In this document: piece after piece, positions 1 to 8,295 of the stretch
Numbering within the stretch: the first letter of the stretch is position 1
Layout of the letters: each line of letters starts with the position of its first letter
Source of the DNA: Bacteroidales bacterium
GTDB taxonomy: Bacteria > Bacteroidota > Bacteroidia > Bacteroidales > JAGOPY01
DNA length: 22,302 nucleotides
Assembly (NCBI GenBank): GCA_030638325.1
Contig: DAOWEV010000209.1
Span: 1 to 22,302, forward strand
Direction of reading: 5' to 3'
Notes under the pieces: model-generated
The model's input: the letters and a program-made list of their open reading frames with translations, nothing else
Databases searched by the model: none
What the model was told of the DNA's origin: nothing
Translations under genes and position numbers: made by a program

Positions 1-60
1 AGGATGGAGTCCCTTTTTTAGATTCATTCTATTTTACCAGAGCATTTAGCCCACCCGTAA

Positions 61-91
61 AAAAAACCCGGATTGATAAACCCGGGGTTTT
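61..91 (-). terminator. Intrinsic terminator after the C25 protease gene
   Basis: Read on the minus strand, AAACCCCGG and CCGGGTTT pair with one bulged C around a loop of about 10 nt, and a run of T follows at once. It begins 27 nt beyond the protease stop codon, so it most likely ends that transcript. Bases 1-60 to its left show no gene that I can support. Confidence 0.72.
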
Positions 92-118
92 AACAAATTA
101 ATATAATGAGTTTCTTGC

Positions 119-3100
119 CTACCTGATTAGCAGTATTTTACCACTGACAGATGTGTCTCCAATATTCAATCTGTAAAAGTAAAATCCTTCCCGGACTTTA
201 TTATTCAACTCATCGGTGCCGGTCCATTTGAAATCATGCTGTCCGGCAGTAAGCTGACCATTGAAAAGAGTATGCACTTTCTGACCGTGGATGTTATAAA
301 TATCCAATGAGGCATGTGCCTTCTGGTTAGTTGTAAAATGGATGCGTATTTCCGAGCGGAAAGGATTTGGATATGTATGTACTTCAGGTGAATCAGTATC
401 GGTAACGGGCTCATCTACCCCGGTCAGGATACCACCGAAGAAATTCAGGTATTCATACATCAGATCTGCTTTTGTTGAAGGTGGGTCTCCATCCAAAAGC
501 CCGCCGAACTCAGTAGCAGAGCCAATGGTCTTATAATTGCCTTCGTCGTAAACAACAGCAGATCCGTAATCAATTTCCTGTGTGCGGAATATAACATAAG
601 CCGGATCTTCAGCATCCATTTGGTAATTATTAACAGGGTTCACACCATCGAACACAAAATTCATTCCTTCTGTAAAAGTACCATTTTCGCCAAAAATGTT
701 TTCAATGACAAACCAGCTCTCAGGAGCAACAGAGATGTTGAACATTGGCTGCAGTATTGTTTGCGGATCATCATACCAGGTTGTCTTTCCTTCCATGTAA
801 AGACTCCCTCCCGCATCCAGGTAGTCAACCAGTATCTGAGCCTCATCATTTGTAAGAATATGGTTTGAATAATGGATTCCCAGGCAGATAAAAACCGATT
901 TGAAATCTTTCAGGTCAGTGGGAAATTCAGTCGTGTACTCAGCTATCAGGTCTATCTCTTCAAATGTTGCCATAATGGCCGGGCCAGAGTGATAGTTTGG
1001 ATCCATGTCAATGACAACGGCGGCAAACTGACCGATCACTGTTGTAAACAGCCCGTAGCCGCTGATGTTATGATCAGCAGTGATAAACACTTCAAATTCA
1101 GGAATATAACCACCAGGGGTGCCGGCATCGGCAGTCACACTGAATGCCTGCTGCCCATCTGCTTCCGGTGCCATGTCGCCATATGCCTGAACACCTGTAT
1201 TTATACTAATATAGGGGTCATTACAAACCAGTTCACCCATCACATTTAATGCGCCTGATGAACCGTTATTAGCAATCGACACGATCACATCAGCGGTTTC
1301 TCCCGGGTCGATACGCCCGTTGTCATTGCCATTTTCATCGTTGATCGTGAATTCAATAAATTCCATAACAGGAGCGTGACCCATTATGGTGAAACTGCTA
1401 TTCCATGATGTGTCGCCATCCGTGGCTTCAACCTGAAATAAAACAATATGCTGATCGGGAATGGTGTCTGACACATCAAATGAGAACCCGTCAGTAGTTG
1501 TGACGGTTTGATTTCCGGGGATCATGCCATAATCATCAGTGGAGTCTGTAAATACAATAAATGGATCATTGGTCCGGATAATTGTCTGAACATTTTGTGC
1601 ATCCTCATTCCCAATATTATACATTGTAACAGAAAGCAATTCCGATTCGGCATAATCCATTTTTCCATCATTATTGCCATTTTCATCATTCAGTATATGT
1701 GAGTCATAGATCACATAGGGCTCATCCGGTGAGATGACTATAAGAGTTTCCTCATACCTGAAATAGTTTGTTTTGGTGACGACCAGGTCAACTGTTGTGC
1801 CCGCTACCTGAGGTTCAATAGTGATATTTTCGGGTATTCCGGTGCCATTTCCAACACCGATGATCTCTCCGTCAACAGATAAGGCGATCAGCGAGCCTGA
1901 GTCGGCCTGCACGGTGAACAGATTCGATCCACCCAGGATCACCCCACTTTGCAAGACTAAAAGATTCTGTGGAACTTCTGAATAAAGAGTTGAAAACGCC
2001 CCTCCATGATGGTGGAAGAGATTGTAGGTTACTGTTTTATTATTCTGGTTATAAGGCCAGGAAGATTGCTGCAGGAAATACTTACCGGCAGCATTTGAAA
2101 ACCCTGGCAGTAGTCCTCTTGGCTCAGGTGTTGAGCCGTAATCGGGCATGAATTCCGGGAACATATTGTCAAACGCTCCCCAGACATAGGTATCATTTAC
2201 AAATGAATAGGAAACTTCAGAAGCTGCAACAACACCTAATGCTCCCTGCTGATGCCTGTGAAATGCTTCGGCAAAACACTCACCCGACCAATTGTATTTT
2301 CCGGTCAGGCAATTTATGGAATATACAAATGTCAGGTCTTGATTACTCAATCCGCTGAGGTTACTGTTGCCATAATTGGGCTCTCCCCATCCCGTTTTCC
2401 CACCATGGTCACGGTGCAGCAGGAGAAAGGCTCCATCGTTGATCGCATTGTTGACTTGTGATGCGTTTCCACCACTCCAGTTGCCCAGGGCTGTCGGGCT
2501 GTCAGGCAGGTATCCCAGGCCGTTGGTCCCGAAATAATTCAGGATTGTGCCCGTGTTCGGCGCTGTCGACCAGGGATCGGTTACCGGGTTGCCGTCATAA
2601 ATTTCATTGATCCTGAAAGGGTTTTTTCCGAGTTCGTTTCTGAAATATCCTCCCACTGTTTCGATACATATCTGGAACCAGCGTGTAGTCTGCCAGCCGA
2701 GGGCTGTGATAGGATGATCATAAAAATCGGGATTGGTTGGCGGGTCGGTTTCATAACTGATGATCTTGCCTACCATAGTTTCCAGGTGTGTCGCATTCTG
2801 GGCGGTCATCCTGGAAAAGACGATGTCGGGCATGGAATTGCCGGTGACATCAGCATAGATATTATCGGAGGCACAATAACCGTCCCAGATCGGAGCAATA
2901 ATGGTGGAATTCATTGAGCCGTAATCTCCCAGCAATAAAATAGCTGCTGGTACGATATCCCAGGTATTATAAGCATTGTTTACATATGATTCAATAGCAG
3001 TAACGGTATTGCCGCCGATTTCAATTGTAGTTACCACTTCGGTGCTGATACCTTGTTTGTTCCTGAAAATCTTCAGCGTATCTGCCCAGGCCAGGAAGTC

Positions 3101-3853
3101 GGGATCATCGGGTGTGATGATGAGGTATTCACAGCCGACATCACGGTTTGTGCCATTGCCGGTGGAATATTCGATTTCGGGTAAAGAAGATGCATTCAGG
3201 AGCAGATCAGACATGATGGGATCCCACCAGCGGTTGCGCAAACGGTCTTCCCCAAAATAGCCATTTCCTCCTTCAAAAGTTACTTCAACCTGAAGGTCAC
3301 GATAAATTTTTAACTCTTTTGTTACAGGGTTATACTGATAAGGTGTGATGCCAAGCATCACTACGTCAACACCCCTGATTTGCTGTATTTCTGATAAAAT
3401 CACAGGATTTTCCGGATAAAAAGCATTCGCATTCCAGATATCAGGGTCTTTGGAATATTCCAGGGGGCCTTCATCTGTAGTAAACGGAATGCGTGGAGCC
3501 GGGGAGATATTAATATTTTGTAATGTTTCCACCCGGGAGGCAAGAACATTCAGATGGGCTGTCGCTTCCTGAGGAATTGCAATAAAACGTCCTTTGCCGG
3601 GCAGGTCAGGTGCTCCTTCATCATTAGGAAGAAAATGACCGGGTAATTCAATCTTTTTTAGCATCTCACGGTTGACGGCAAGATCGATAAGTGACCACTC
3701 ATGGATCGAATAATTCACCGTAACTTTCTGTTCATTCGCCTGATTGAGCGTGAATCCCGGGTTATCCCAGTTGTCTGAGTAAGTAAATTCTTGTCCGAAT
3801 CCATAAATTCCTGCAAGGAAGAATACGGCAATAGAGAGAAAAGTTTTTTTCAT
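119..3853 (-). CDS. Gingipain-like C25 cysteine protease with T9SS sorting domain
   Basis: The 1244-residue product starts with a signal peptide (1-20, ending GFGQ). A propeptide-like region follows to about residue 230, then a peptidase C25 domain from about 240 to 620. The catalytic pair is visible as His483 in HRDHGG and Cys515 in SINCLTGKY, followed by CFAEAF; the motifs and the spacing of 32 residues match gingipain R (RgpB His211/Cys244). Two Ig-like segments follow, each opening with an Asp/Asn-rich NDENGN motif (about 722 and 838), which may bind calcium. Residues 1161-1244 (YPNPF, then a Gly-rich beta domain ending KILLIR) are a type A T9SS C-terminal sorting domain. The protein should therefore be exported by Sec, cross the outer membrane by T9SS and be cell-surface attached or released. 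Substrate preference (Arg or Lys) cannot be told from the sequence. It probably has its own promoter after buk. Confidence 0.93.
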   Translation of the reverse strand: MKKTFLSIAVFFLAGIYGFGQEFTYSDNWDNPGFTLNQANEQKVTVNYSIHEWSLIDLAVNREMLKKIELPGHFLPNDEGAPDLPGKGRFIAIPQEATAHLNVLASRVETLQNINISPAPRIPFTTDEGPLEYSKDPDIWNANAFYPENPVILSEIQQIRGVDVVMLGITPYQYNPVTKELKIYRDLQVEVTFEGGNGYFGEDRLRNRWWDPIMSDLLLNASSLPEIEYSTGNGTNRDVGCEYLIITPDDPDFLAWADTLKIFRNKQGISTEVVTTIEIGGNTVTAIESYVNNAYNTWDIVPAAILLLGDYGSMNSTIIAPIWDGYCASDNIYADVTGNSMPDIVFSRMTAQNATHLETMVGKIISYETDPPTNPDFYDHPITALGWQTTRWFQICIETVGGYFRNELGKNPFRINEIYDGNPVTDPWSTAPNTGTILNYFGTNGLGYLPDSPTALGNWSGGNASQVNNAINDGAFLLLHRDHGGKTGWGEPNYGNSNLSGLSNQDLTFVYSINCLTGKYNWSGECFAEAFHRHQQGALGVVAASEVSYSFVNDTYVWGAFDNMFPEFMPDYGSTPEPRGLLPGFSNAAGKYFLQQSSWPYNQNNKTVTYNLFHHHGGAFSTLYSEVPQNLLVLQSGVILGGSNLFTVQADSGSLIALSVDGEIIGVGNGTGIPENITIEPQVAGTTVDLVVTKTNYFRYEETLIVISPDEPYVIYDSHILNDENGNNDGKMDYAESELLSVTMYNIGNEDAQNVQTIIRTNDPFIVFTDSTDDYGMIPGNQTVTTTDGFSFDVSDTIPDQHIVLFQVEATDGDTSWNSSFTIMGHAPVMEFIEFTINDENGNDNGRIDPGETADVIVSIANNGSSGALNVMGELVCNDPYISINTGVQAYGDMAPEADGQQAFSVTADAGTPGGYIPEFEVFITADHNISGYGLFTTVIGQFAAVVIDMDPNYHSGPAIMATFEEIDLIAEYTTEFPTDLKDFKSVFICLGIHYSNHILTNDEAQILVDYLDAGGSLYMEGKTTWYDDPQTILQPMFNISVAPESWFVIENIFGENGTFTEGMNFVFDGVNPVNNYQMDAEDPAYVIFRTQEIDYGSAVVYDEGNYKTIGSATEFGGLLDGDPPSTKADLMYEYLNFFGGILTGVDEPVTDTDSPEVHTYPNPFRSEIRIHFTTNQKAHASLDIYNIHGQKVHTLFNGQLTAGQHDFKWTGTDELNNKVREGFYFYRLNIGDTSVSGKILLIR

Positions 3854-3908
3854 TTTACAAGTTTTAGTGAAAAATATACCCCGCCGGGTAAGTTATTTAT
3901 AAGGTGGG

Positions 3909-3916
3909 CAAAGATA
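3909..3916 (-). promoter_or_regulatory. Candidate -7 box for the C25 protease gene
   Basis: The minus strand reads TATCTTTG, an exact match to the Bacteroidota -7 consensus TAnnTTTG, 56 nt upstream of the protease start and just past the buk stop. No clear -33 TTTG is visible at the expected distance, so the call rests on the -7 box and its position. Confidence 0.42.
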
Positions 3917-3928
3917 CAATTAAAATTC

Positions 3929-5005
3929 CTACTGATACTCCCGAATCTCTATTTCTCCCCGGAAAGCCCGCAGGCCGTTCATAGCCAGTGCTTCCATCTC
4001 ATTCTCTCCAGGGTAGATAAATATTTTTGCGATCCAGGCGACCCGCTCCCGGATTTTGTCAATAAACCATTTGTCATAGGCTATACCGCCAGTTATTAAT
4101 ATTCCATCGACATCTCCTTTCAGCACAGTTGACATCTCGCCGATGGTTTTTGATACCTGATATGCCATGGCTTCATAAATAAACTCCGCTTCGGTATCTC
4201 CTTTTTTAACTCTTTGCTCTACTTCATAAGCGTCATTGGTGCCAAGATAAGCTATCAGCCCACCCTTTCCAACGAGCATTTTAGTGATCTCTTTTTGCGT
4301 GTACCTGTCACTGTAACATAATTTAATCAGATCGGTAACAGGTACGGTTCCGGCTCTTTCGGGAGAGAAAGGCCCTTCCCCGCCAACAGCATGATTTACA
4401 TCAATGACCCTGCCGTTTTTATGGGCTCCGATGCTGATCCCGCCTCCGAGATGCACAACGATCAATGCCAGTTCATTATAAGGCTTCCCAACAACCCTGG
4501 CATGACGCCGGGCAGTGGCTTTCTGGTTCAGGGCATGAAAGATGGATTTTCTTTCAAACATTGGATGGCCTGACACACGGGCTATCTCATCCATCTCATC
4601 GACTACAACGGGATCTGTAATATAAGCTTCAGCATTTGGAAATTCAACGGCCAGATTCTGGGCAATGAGTCCTCCCAGGTTGGAGGCGTGTTCCCCGACC
4701 GGACTATCGATCAGATCTTTTTTTATAGCATCGTTTATTTTGTAAACACCTGATTCAATAGGCCTGACCATTCCTCCACGGCCCATGATCACCTTCACTT
4801 TTTTTGGATCGAAATTAATATTTTTGAGCTTTTCCAGAATCACATTTTTCCTAAACTGAAACTGGTCGGTGATCTTCTCAAAAGGCTCGAGGTCCTCAGT
4901 GCTGTGCTTTATATTCTCCACATAAATGGATTTATTGTTCCTGAATACAGCAATCTTTGTGGAAGTAGAACCAGGATTTATAGCTATGATGAAAATATCT
5001 TCCAT
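3929..5005 (-). CDS. buk: Butyrate kinase
   Basis: The 358-residue product belongs to the acetate/butyrate kinase (ASKHA) family and has the usual butyrate kinase length; acetate kinases are nearer 400. It shows the N-terminal nucleotide loop NPGSTSTK (10-17), GRGGMV (75-80), HLGGGISIGAH (185-195) and GEGPFSPERAG (209-219), with a C-terminal LITGGIAYD. It interconverts butyryl phosphate and ADP with butyrate and ATP in the cytoplasm, the last step of the Ptb-Buk route. It lies 51 nt downstream of ptb on the same strand, so the two are almost certainly co-transcribed. The enzyme may also act on branched-chain acids such as isobutyrate or isovalerate; sequence alone does not decide. No other butyrate-pathway genes are in the window. 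Confidence 0.94.
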   Translation of the reverse strand: MEDIFIIAINPGSTSTKIAVFRNNKSIYVENIKHSTEDLEPFEKITDQFQFRKNVILEKLKNINFDPKKVKVIMGRGGMVRPIESGVYKINDAIKKDLIDSPVGEHASNLGGLIAQNLAVEFPNAEAYITDPVVVDEMDEIARVSGHPMFERKSIFHALNQKATARRHARVVGKPYNELALIVVHLGGGISIGAHKNGRVIDVNHAVGGEGPFSPERAGTVPVTDLIKLCYSDRYTQKEITKMLVGKGGLIAYLGTNDAYEVEQRVKKGDTEAEFIYEAMAYQVSKTIGEMSTVLKGDVDGILITGGIAYDKWFIDKIRERVAWIAKIFIYPGENEMEALAMNGLRAFRGEIEIREYQ

Positions 5006-5008
5006 TGA

Positions 5009-5054
5009 ATTTCTATTTAATTACAACTGTATTTCCATTGCATTACAACCGTAT
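5009..5054 (-). repeat. Tandem 22-bp-period duplication between ptb and buk
   Basis: Two adjacent 24-nt blocks (5009-5032 and 5031-5054) agree at 20 of 24 positions, with a period of 22 bp. They fill nearly all of the ptb-buk spacer. The copy next to ptb carries CAATGGAA, the same start-like context as the real buk start, and would open a 5-codon mini-ORF. Confidence 0.75.
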
Positions 5055-5056
5055 TG

Positions 5057-5959
5057 TCAGTTGACCACCACTGCCAGCACAATACTATCCAGCTTCGATT
5101 CTTCACTGTCAGACCGGGAAGTCAGCACGATGGGAGCACTGGCCCCGATTACGTTAGCTGCGGTTTTAGCATTGGCAAAAAAGATAAATGACTTATACAA
5201 TACATTCCCGGCTTCGATATCCGGTAATAATAGCAAGTCGGCGTCACCGGCTACATTACTGATGATTCCTTTATGTTTGGCGCTGGCAGCACTGATGGCA
5301 TTGTCAAATGCCAGTGGGCCGTCAATGATACAGTTTTTGATCTGTCCGCGGTCGGCCATTTTTGAAAGCAAGGCGGCATCCATGGTGGCTGGCATCATTT
5401 CATTCACCAGTTCAACGGCACCCAGAACCGCTACTTTGGGTTGCTCAATGCCGAGTTTCCTCAGAAATTCAACAGAATTATCAAGAATCCCCACCTTGGT
5501 ATTCAGATCGGGGGCAATATTCATAGCCACATCTGTGAGTGCGATTAATTTATGGTGGTAAGCTGCTACCTCAAAAAGTGCAATATGTGATATTACCCTG
5601 TTTCTCCTGAGCCCCCATTCTTTGTTAAGAACGCCTTTCAGCAGGGTGGACGATCCAATATTGCCTTTCATAAGGATGTCGGCTTCGCCATAATGAACCA
5701 GTTTTACTGATTTTGCCACTGCCTCCTCAACATCAGGCTCATTGATAATATGGCAGGCAGACAGATCAACGTTTTTAAGTTTATCTGCTATTTCCCTGAT
5801 CTTATCAGCATCCCCCACTAAAATGGGCTCTATATATTTTTTCTTCGCAGCCCGGCTCACAGCCTCCAACGAATGATCATCCTGGGCTACGGCTAACACC
5901 AGCCTTTTGATTGGTTTCTTCTTAGCAATTGCATGCAGATCCGACAATTTCTTTAACAT
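5057..5959 (-). CDS. ptb: Phosphate butyryltransferase
   Basis: The product is about 300 residues, the standard Ptb length, and resembles the PTA/PTB fold along its whole length. Recognisable parts are the N-terminal VLAVAQDDHSLEAV, then PILVGDADKI, ILMKGNIGSSTLLKGVLN, TDVAMNIAPD, VEFLRKLGI and VAGDADLLLLPDIEAGN. It converts acyl-CoA (butyryl-CoA or a branched analogue) plus phosphate to acyl phosphate and CoA. Buk, immediately downstream, then makes the acid and ATP. The open frame can begin with GTG at 5962, but the adjacent ATG at 5959 is the likelier start. A candidate promoter and a 16-bp palindrome lie just upstream. Confidence 0.93.
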   Translation of the reverse strand: MLKKLSDLHAIAKKKPIKRLVLAVAQDDHSLEAVSRAAKKKYIEPILVGDADKIREIADKLKNVDLSACHIINEPDVEEAVAKSVKLVHYGEADILMKGNIGSSTLLKGVLNKEWGLRRNRVISHIALFEVAAYHHKLIALTDVAMNIAPDLNTKVGILDNSVEFLRKLGIEQPKVAVLGAVELVNEMMPATMDAALLSKMADRGQIKNCIIDGPLAFDNAISAASAKHKGIISNVAGDADLLLLPDIEAGNVLYKSFIFFANAKTAANVIGASAPIVLTSRSDSEESKLDSIVLAVVVN

Positions 5960-5989
5960 CACAGTCTATTTTATATATTATTGATAATA

Positions 5990-6005
5990 AACAACTTAAG
6001 TTGTT
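5990..6005. promoter_or_regulatory. 16-bp perfect palindrome upstream of ptb (candidate operator)
   Basis: AACAACTTAAGTTGTT is perfectly self-complementary. It lies 30 nt before the ptb start and 15 nt downstream of a TAnnTTTG box, so it would sit just after the predicted transcription start. That is a typical place for a repressor site, or it could form a short 5' hairpin. No regulator gene is adjacent. Confidence 0.5.
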
Positions 6006-6020
6006 ATAAATTTAACGGCG

Positions 6021-6028
6021 CAAAAGTA
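6021..6028 (-). promoter_or_regulatory. Candidate -7 box for ptb-buk
   Basis: The minus strand reads TACTTTTG, matching TAnnTTTG, 61 nt upstream of the ptb ATG in the gap between the M64 peptidase gene and ptb. No good -33 TTTG is visible. Confidence 0.4.
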
Positions 6029-6054
6029 GTAAAAAGTATTTGAATTAGCTTGGG

Positions 6055-7323
6055 TTACTTACTGTAAAACTCAATCATTCTTCTGATGGCCCTTTTACAA
6101 ACCGGGCAGAAGTTGTCAAACTTAACCACATTCATAGTACAACCGAGGTATGGCCGGTAAATACCTTCAGCCACATAGCCACCTCCTTCGAAAACCCCGA
6201 CTTCACCCTGATATTCATCTGTAACCGGTGTTGGAACAGGAGTTCCCGGTTTCAGCATGTCTTTCCACTTGCTGTCAAAATCAACCAGGGAGGTCAGGTT
6301 GGGTTCCCAGGGTTCTTTATCCAGGTTATAAAAGTCTTCTACAGCTACATCGGAAGTATAGTATTCATCTCCGAGGCCTGCAAAAGCATGCCCGAACTCA
6401 TGGGTCATGAGAAAATCCGAGGCTTCATTATCGCTGGTTGCCACGGAATAGAAATTATATATTCCACCCCCGCCGTATTTCTCATGATTTACCAGGATAA
6501 AGATCTGGTCATTGGGCGCATTGGAGGCCACATCTCTGACTGTAAAATAATCAGCCGTAGTGAGGTATCTTTCAGATCCGAAGGTATAGAAATTAGAATT
6601 TAATAAGGTATTTTTCCAGACAGAGTCACCCGGGAGATCTGTGCCTTCTTCTTCGGATGCAGCCATGACACCCCAGACATTGATTTTGTTACTGTAAAAT
6701 TTATAAGGGTCGGTGTTTAACAGATAACCGGTAAATCGCCTTGCATCTTCACGGAATTTTTCCATTTGATCTGCAGTATATCCTTCCGGAAGAATGACCA
6801 GGTCGAATTTTTTGTTGGGGTTGCCCGACTTATGTATCTTAAATTTCTTATAGGAATGATTATCCTTTTGTTTGATATCCCGGTTTTTCGGGTCTGCAAA
6901 AACTTCGTATTGCTTTTCCCACTCCATATCTTTATTCCTGCTGTACAGGTCTACCCTGACTATCTTTTTTGGAAATGGAAACACTATACTTTCTGCAAAA
7001 TTGCCAGCTTGCGTTTTGGCTTCCTGCGTGGCCTGGTATTCATTAAACAGCGTTGAATATCCCCTGGAATACAATAGTTCATTGGTAGCTGAATCATACA
7101 CCATGAATTTGTATTGGCCGAAATCAAAAGTATCCACAAGATTGTCTTTTGAACCGCTCCATTTCGGTTCCCGGATGATCTTTTCCAGAACATAATATTC
7201 ATCGTCATGATCACCTGAGTGATAATAATCGATCCGGCAGGTTTTATTTTTAAAATGCTTATTAAACTGGGCACTGACGGTTATAATGGAAAACATCAGC
7301 AAGCATAAGAAGAGATATTTCAT
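6055..7323 (-). CDS. Secreted M64-family (IgA-peptidase-like) zinc metallopeptidase
   Basis: The 422-residue product has a signal peptide (1-19, ending VSAQ). The N-terminal beta-rich domain (about 25-165) is followed by a catalytic domain opening with the family signature LVILPEGYTADQMEKF. The zinc site HEFGHAFAGLGDEY at 308-321 supplies His308, Glu309 and His312, with Asp319 as the likely third ligand. Three cysteines near the C-terminus (395, 406 and 409, in FCPVCKR) are also typical of Bacteroidota M64 proteins. There is no T9SS sorting tail, so it is probably periplasmic or exported another way, unlike the C25 protease nearby. Family M64 includes the IgA-cleaving enzyme of Clostridium ramosum, but an IgA substrate should not be assumed here. 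The gene lies 50 nt after the 224-residue outer membrane protein gene and may share its transcript. Confidence 0.92.
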   Translation of the reverse strand: MKYLFLCLLMFSIITVSAQFNKHFKNKTCRIDYYHSGDHDDEYYVLEKIIREPKWSGSKDNLVDTFDFGQYKFMVYDSATNELLYSRGYSTLFNEYQATQEAKTQAGNFAESIVFPFPKKIVRVDLYSRNKDMEWEKQYEVFADPKNRDIKQKDNHSYKKFKIHKSGNPNKKFDLVILPEGYTADQMEKFREDARRFTGYLLNTDPYKFYSNKINVWGVMAASEEEGTDLPGDSVWKNTLLNSNFYTFGSERYLTTADYFTVRDVASNAPNDQIFILVNHEKYGGGGIYNFYSVATSDNEASDFLMTHEFGHAFAGLGDEYYTSDVAVEDFYNLDKEPWEPNLTSLVDFDSKWKDMLKPGTPVPTPVTDEYQGEVGVFEGGGYVAEGIYRPYLGCTMNVVKFDNFCPVCKRAIRRMIEFYSK

Positions 7324-7373
7324 AAGCCCTCTAGTTATTGAAGGCCGAAATTAATAAAAAATCAGGATCCCGC

Positions 7374-8048
7374 TTAAAACCATCCGAACTTCAAGGAAAT
7401 ATTATAATTGAACCCATCTATTGCTCTGGGGTCAACGTTTACTGTTTTATAGTCCCCGTCCTGATAATAAGTATAAGAGAGGTTAATACCATTGGTGAGG
7501 CGATATTTTACTCCAAATGCGAGGCGGAAGAACTTAATGATATTTAATTCCAGCTCTACACCTGGCTCAAAAACCAGGAAGGCATCCCCATCATAATAAT
7601 AGTCGTAGTGCTGCCAGTTGTGCTGATCCCATATATTTCCATCATAAGTGGTTGCCCCACCCGCGCCAAAAAGAATGGGTATTGCCACATGAACCGGGTG
7701 ATTTGGAAGAATGATATATTCCAGGAATACGCCCCCATAACCCCCGGCCATTGACATATTGTCGGCATAATTGTCATAGGTCTTGTGGGATATGTTATTG
7801 GAGAAACCATACCCGGCAATACCCAGTGTGAAGTGATGATCGATCAGCCATCCGGCGCGGCCACCAATGACCAGGGCATCTTTTTTATCAATCTGGGAAT
7901 AACCGATAGTGAAGGCGCCGTATCCTCCATGGTCAATCTTGTGGTCAGAATCGCCAAAAACGGTTTTCATATCATCCTGGGCCAGTACGCCTGATATGGA
8001 GATCAGAAAAAATGCAATCATTGTAAGAGTAAAACTTTTTGTTTTCAT
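7374..8048 (-). CDS. Small outer-membrane beta-barrel-like protein, function unknown
   Basis: The 224-residue product has a clear signal peptide (1-24, ending GVLAQ). The rest is Gly- and aromatic-rich with alternating hydrophobic strands (for example GAFTIGYSQ, FTLGIAGYGFS and FFRLAFGVKYRLT) and ends in ...LKFGWF. The C-terminal Phe and amphipathic last strand are the usual signal of outer-membrane barrels handled by the BAM machinery. I cannot place it in a named family; many Bacteroidota genomes carry similar 8-stranded-like proteins. It precedes the M64 gene by 50 nt. The DNA upstream holds tandem repeats and no obvious promoter. Confidence 0.8.
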   Translation of the reverse strand: MKTKSFTLTMIAFFLISISGVLAQDDMKTVFGDSDHKIDHGGYGAFTIGYSQIDKKDALVIGGRAGWLIDHHFTLGIAGYGFSNNISHKTYDNYADNMSMAGGYGGVFLEYIILPNHPVHVAIPILFGAGGATTYDGNIWDQHNWQHYDYYYDGDAFLVFEPGVELELNIIKFFRLAFGVKYRLTNGINLSYTYYQDGDYKTVNVDPRAIDGFNYNISLKFGWF

Positions 8049-8124
8049 TTTTTTTAGGATTTATAATGTAACAATGTAGGTGATTAATAAATTTGTATAC
8101 AATAGTTTATTTTGTCATAAATAA

Positions 8125-8157
8125 GTCATTCAATGGTCATTCAATGGTCATTCAATT
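8125..8157. repeat. 11-bp tandem repeat, three copies
   Basis: The unit GTCATTCAATG occurs three times head to tail (8125, 8136, 8147), the last with one change. It sits in the 247-nt gap between the outer-membrane-protein gene and the GIN-domain gene. Its GTCATTC core is the reverse complement of the GAATGAC core in the next array, so the two could pair. Confidence 0.85.
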
Positions 8158-8163
8158 GAGAAC

Positions 8164-8226
8164 GAAGCAAATGACAATAGAATGACGCGAGCAAATGACA
8201 ATAGAATGACAGCGAAGCAAATGACG
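8164..8226. repeat. 24-26-bp tandem repeat, two full copies and a partial third
   Basis: The 20-nt core GCAAATGACAATAGAATGAC appears at 8167-8186 and 8191-8210, and a partial copy starts at 8217. Each copy holds two ATGAC motifs. With the preceding 11-bp array it makes an inverted arrangement (GTCATTC against GAATGAC) that could fold into alternative hairpins in RNA or as a cruciform. No spacer variety or leader suggests CRISPR. Confidence 0.8.
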
Positions 8227-8295
8227 AAAGAGACATGAATAGAGTATTGCTAAATAATTATTTTATAAGTTCAATATGATGACAAAGTTATTAAA

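Noticed and set aside
4926..5561. 211-residue plus-strand frame opposite ptb and buk
   Set aside because: It lies antisense to two strongly conserved enzymes and has no recognisable domain or initiation context.
6055..8048. T9SS sorting tails on the M64 peptidase and the small outer membrane protein
   Set aside because: Neither C-terminus has the YPNP-type start or the Gly-rich beta sandwich of such a domain.
8125..8226. CRISPR-like direct repeats
   Set aside because: Units are short, differ in length, have no unique spacers of constant size, and no cas gene is present.
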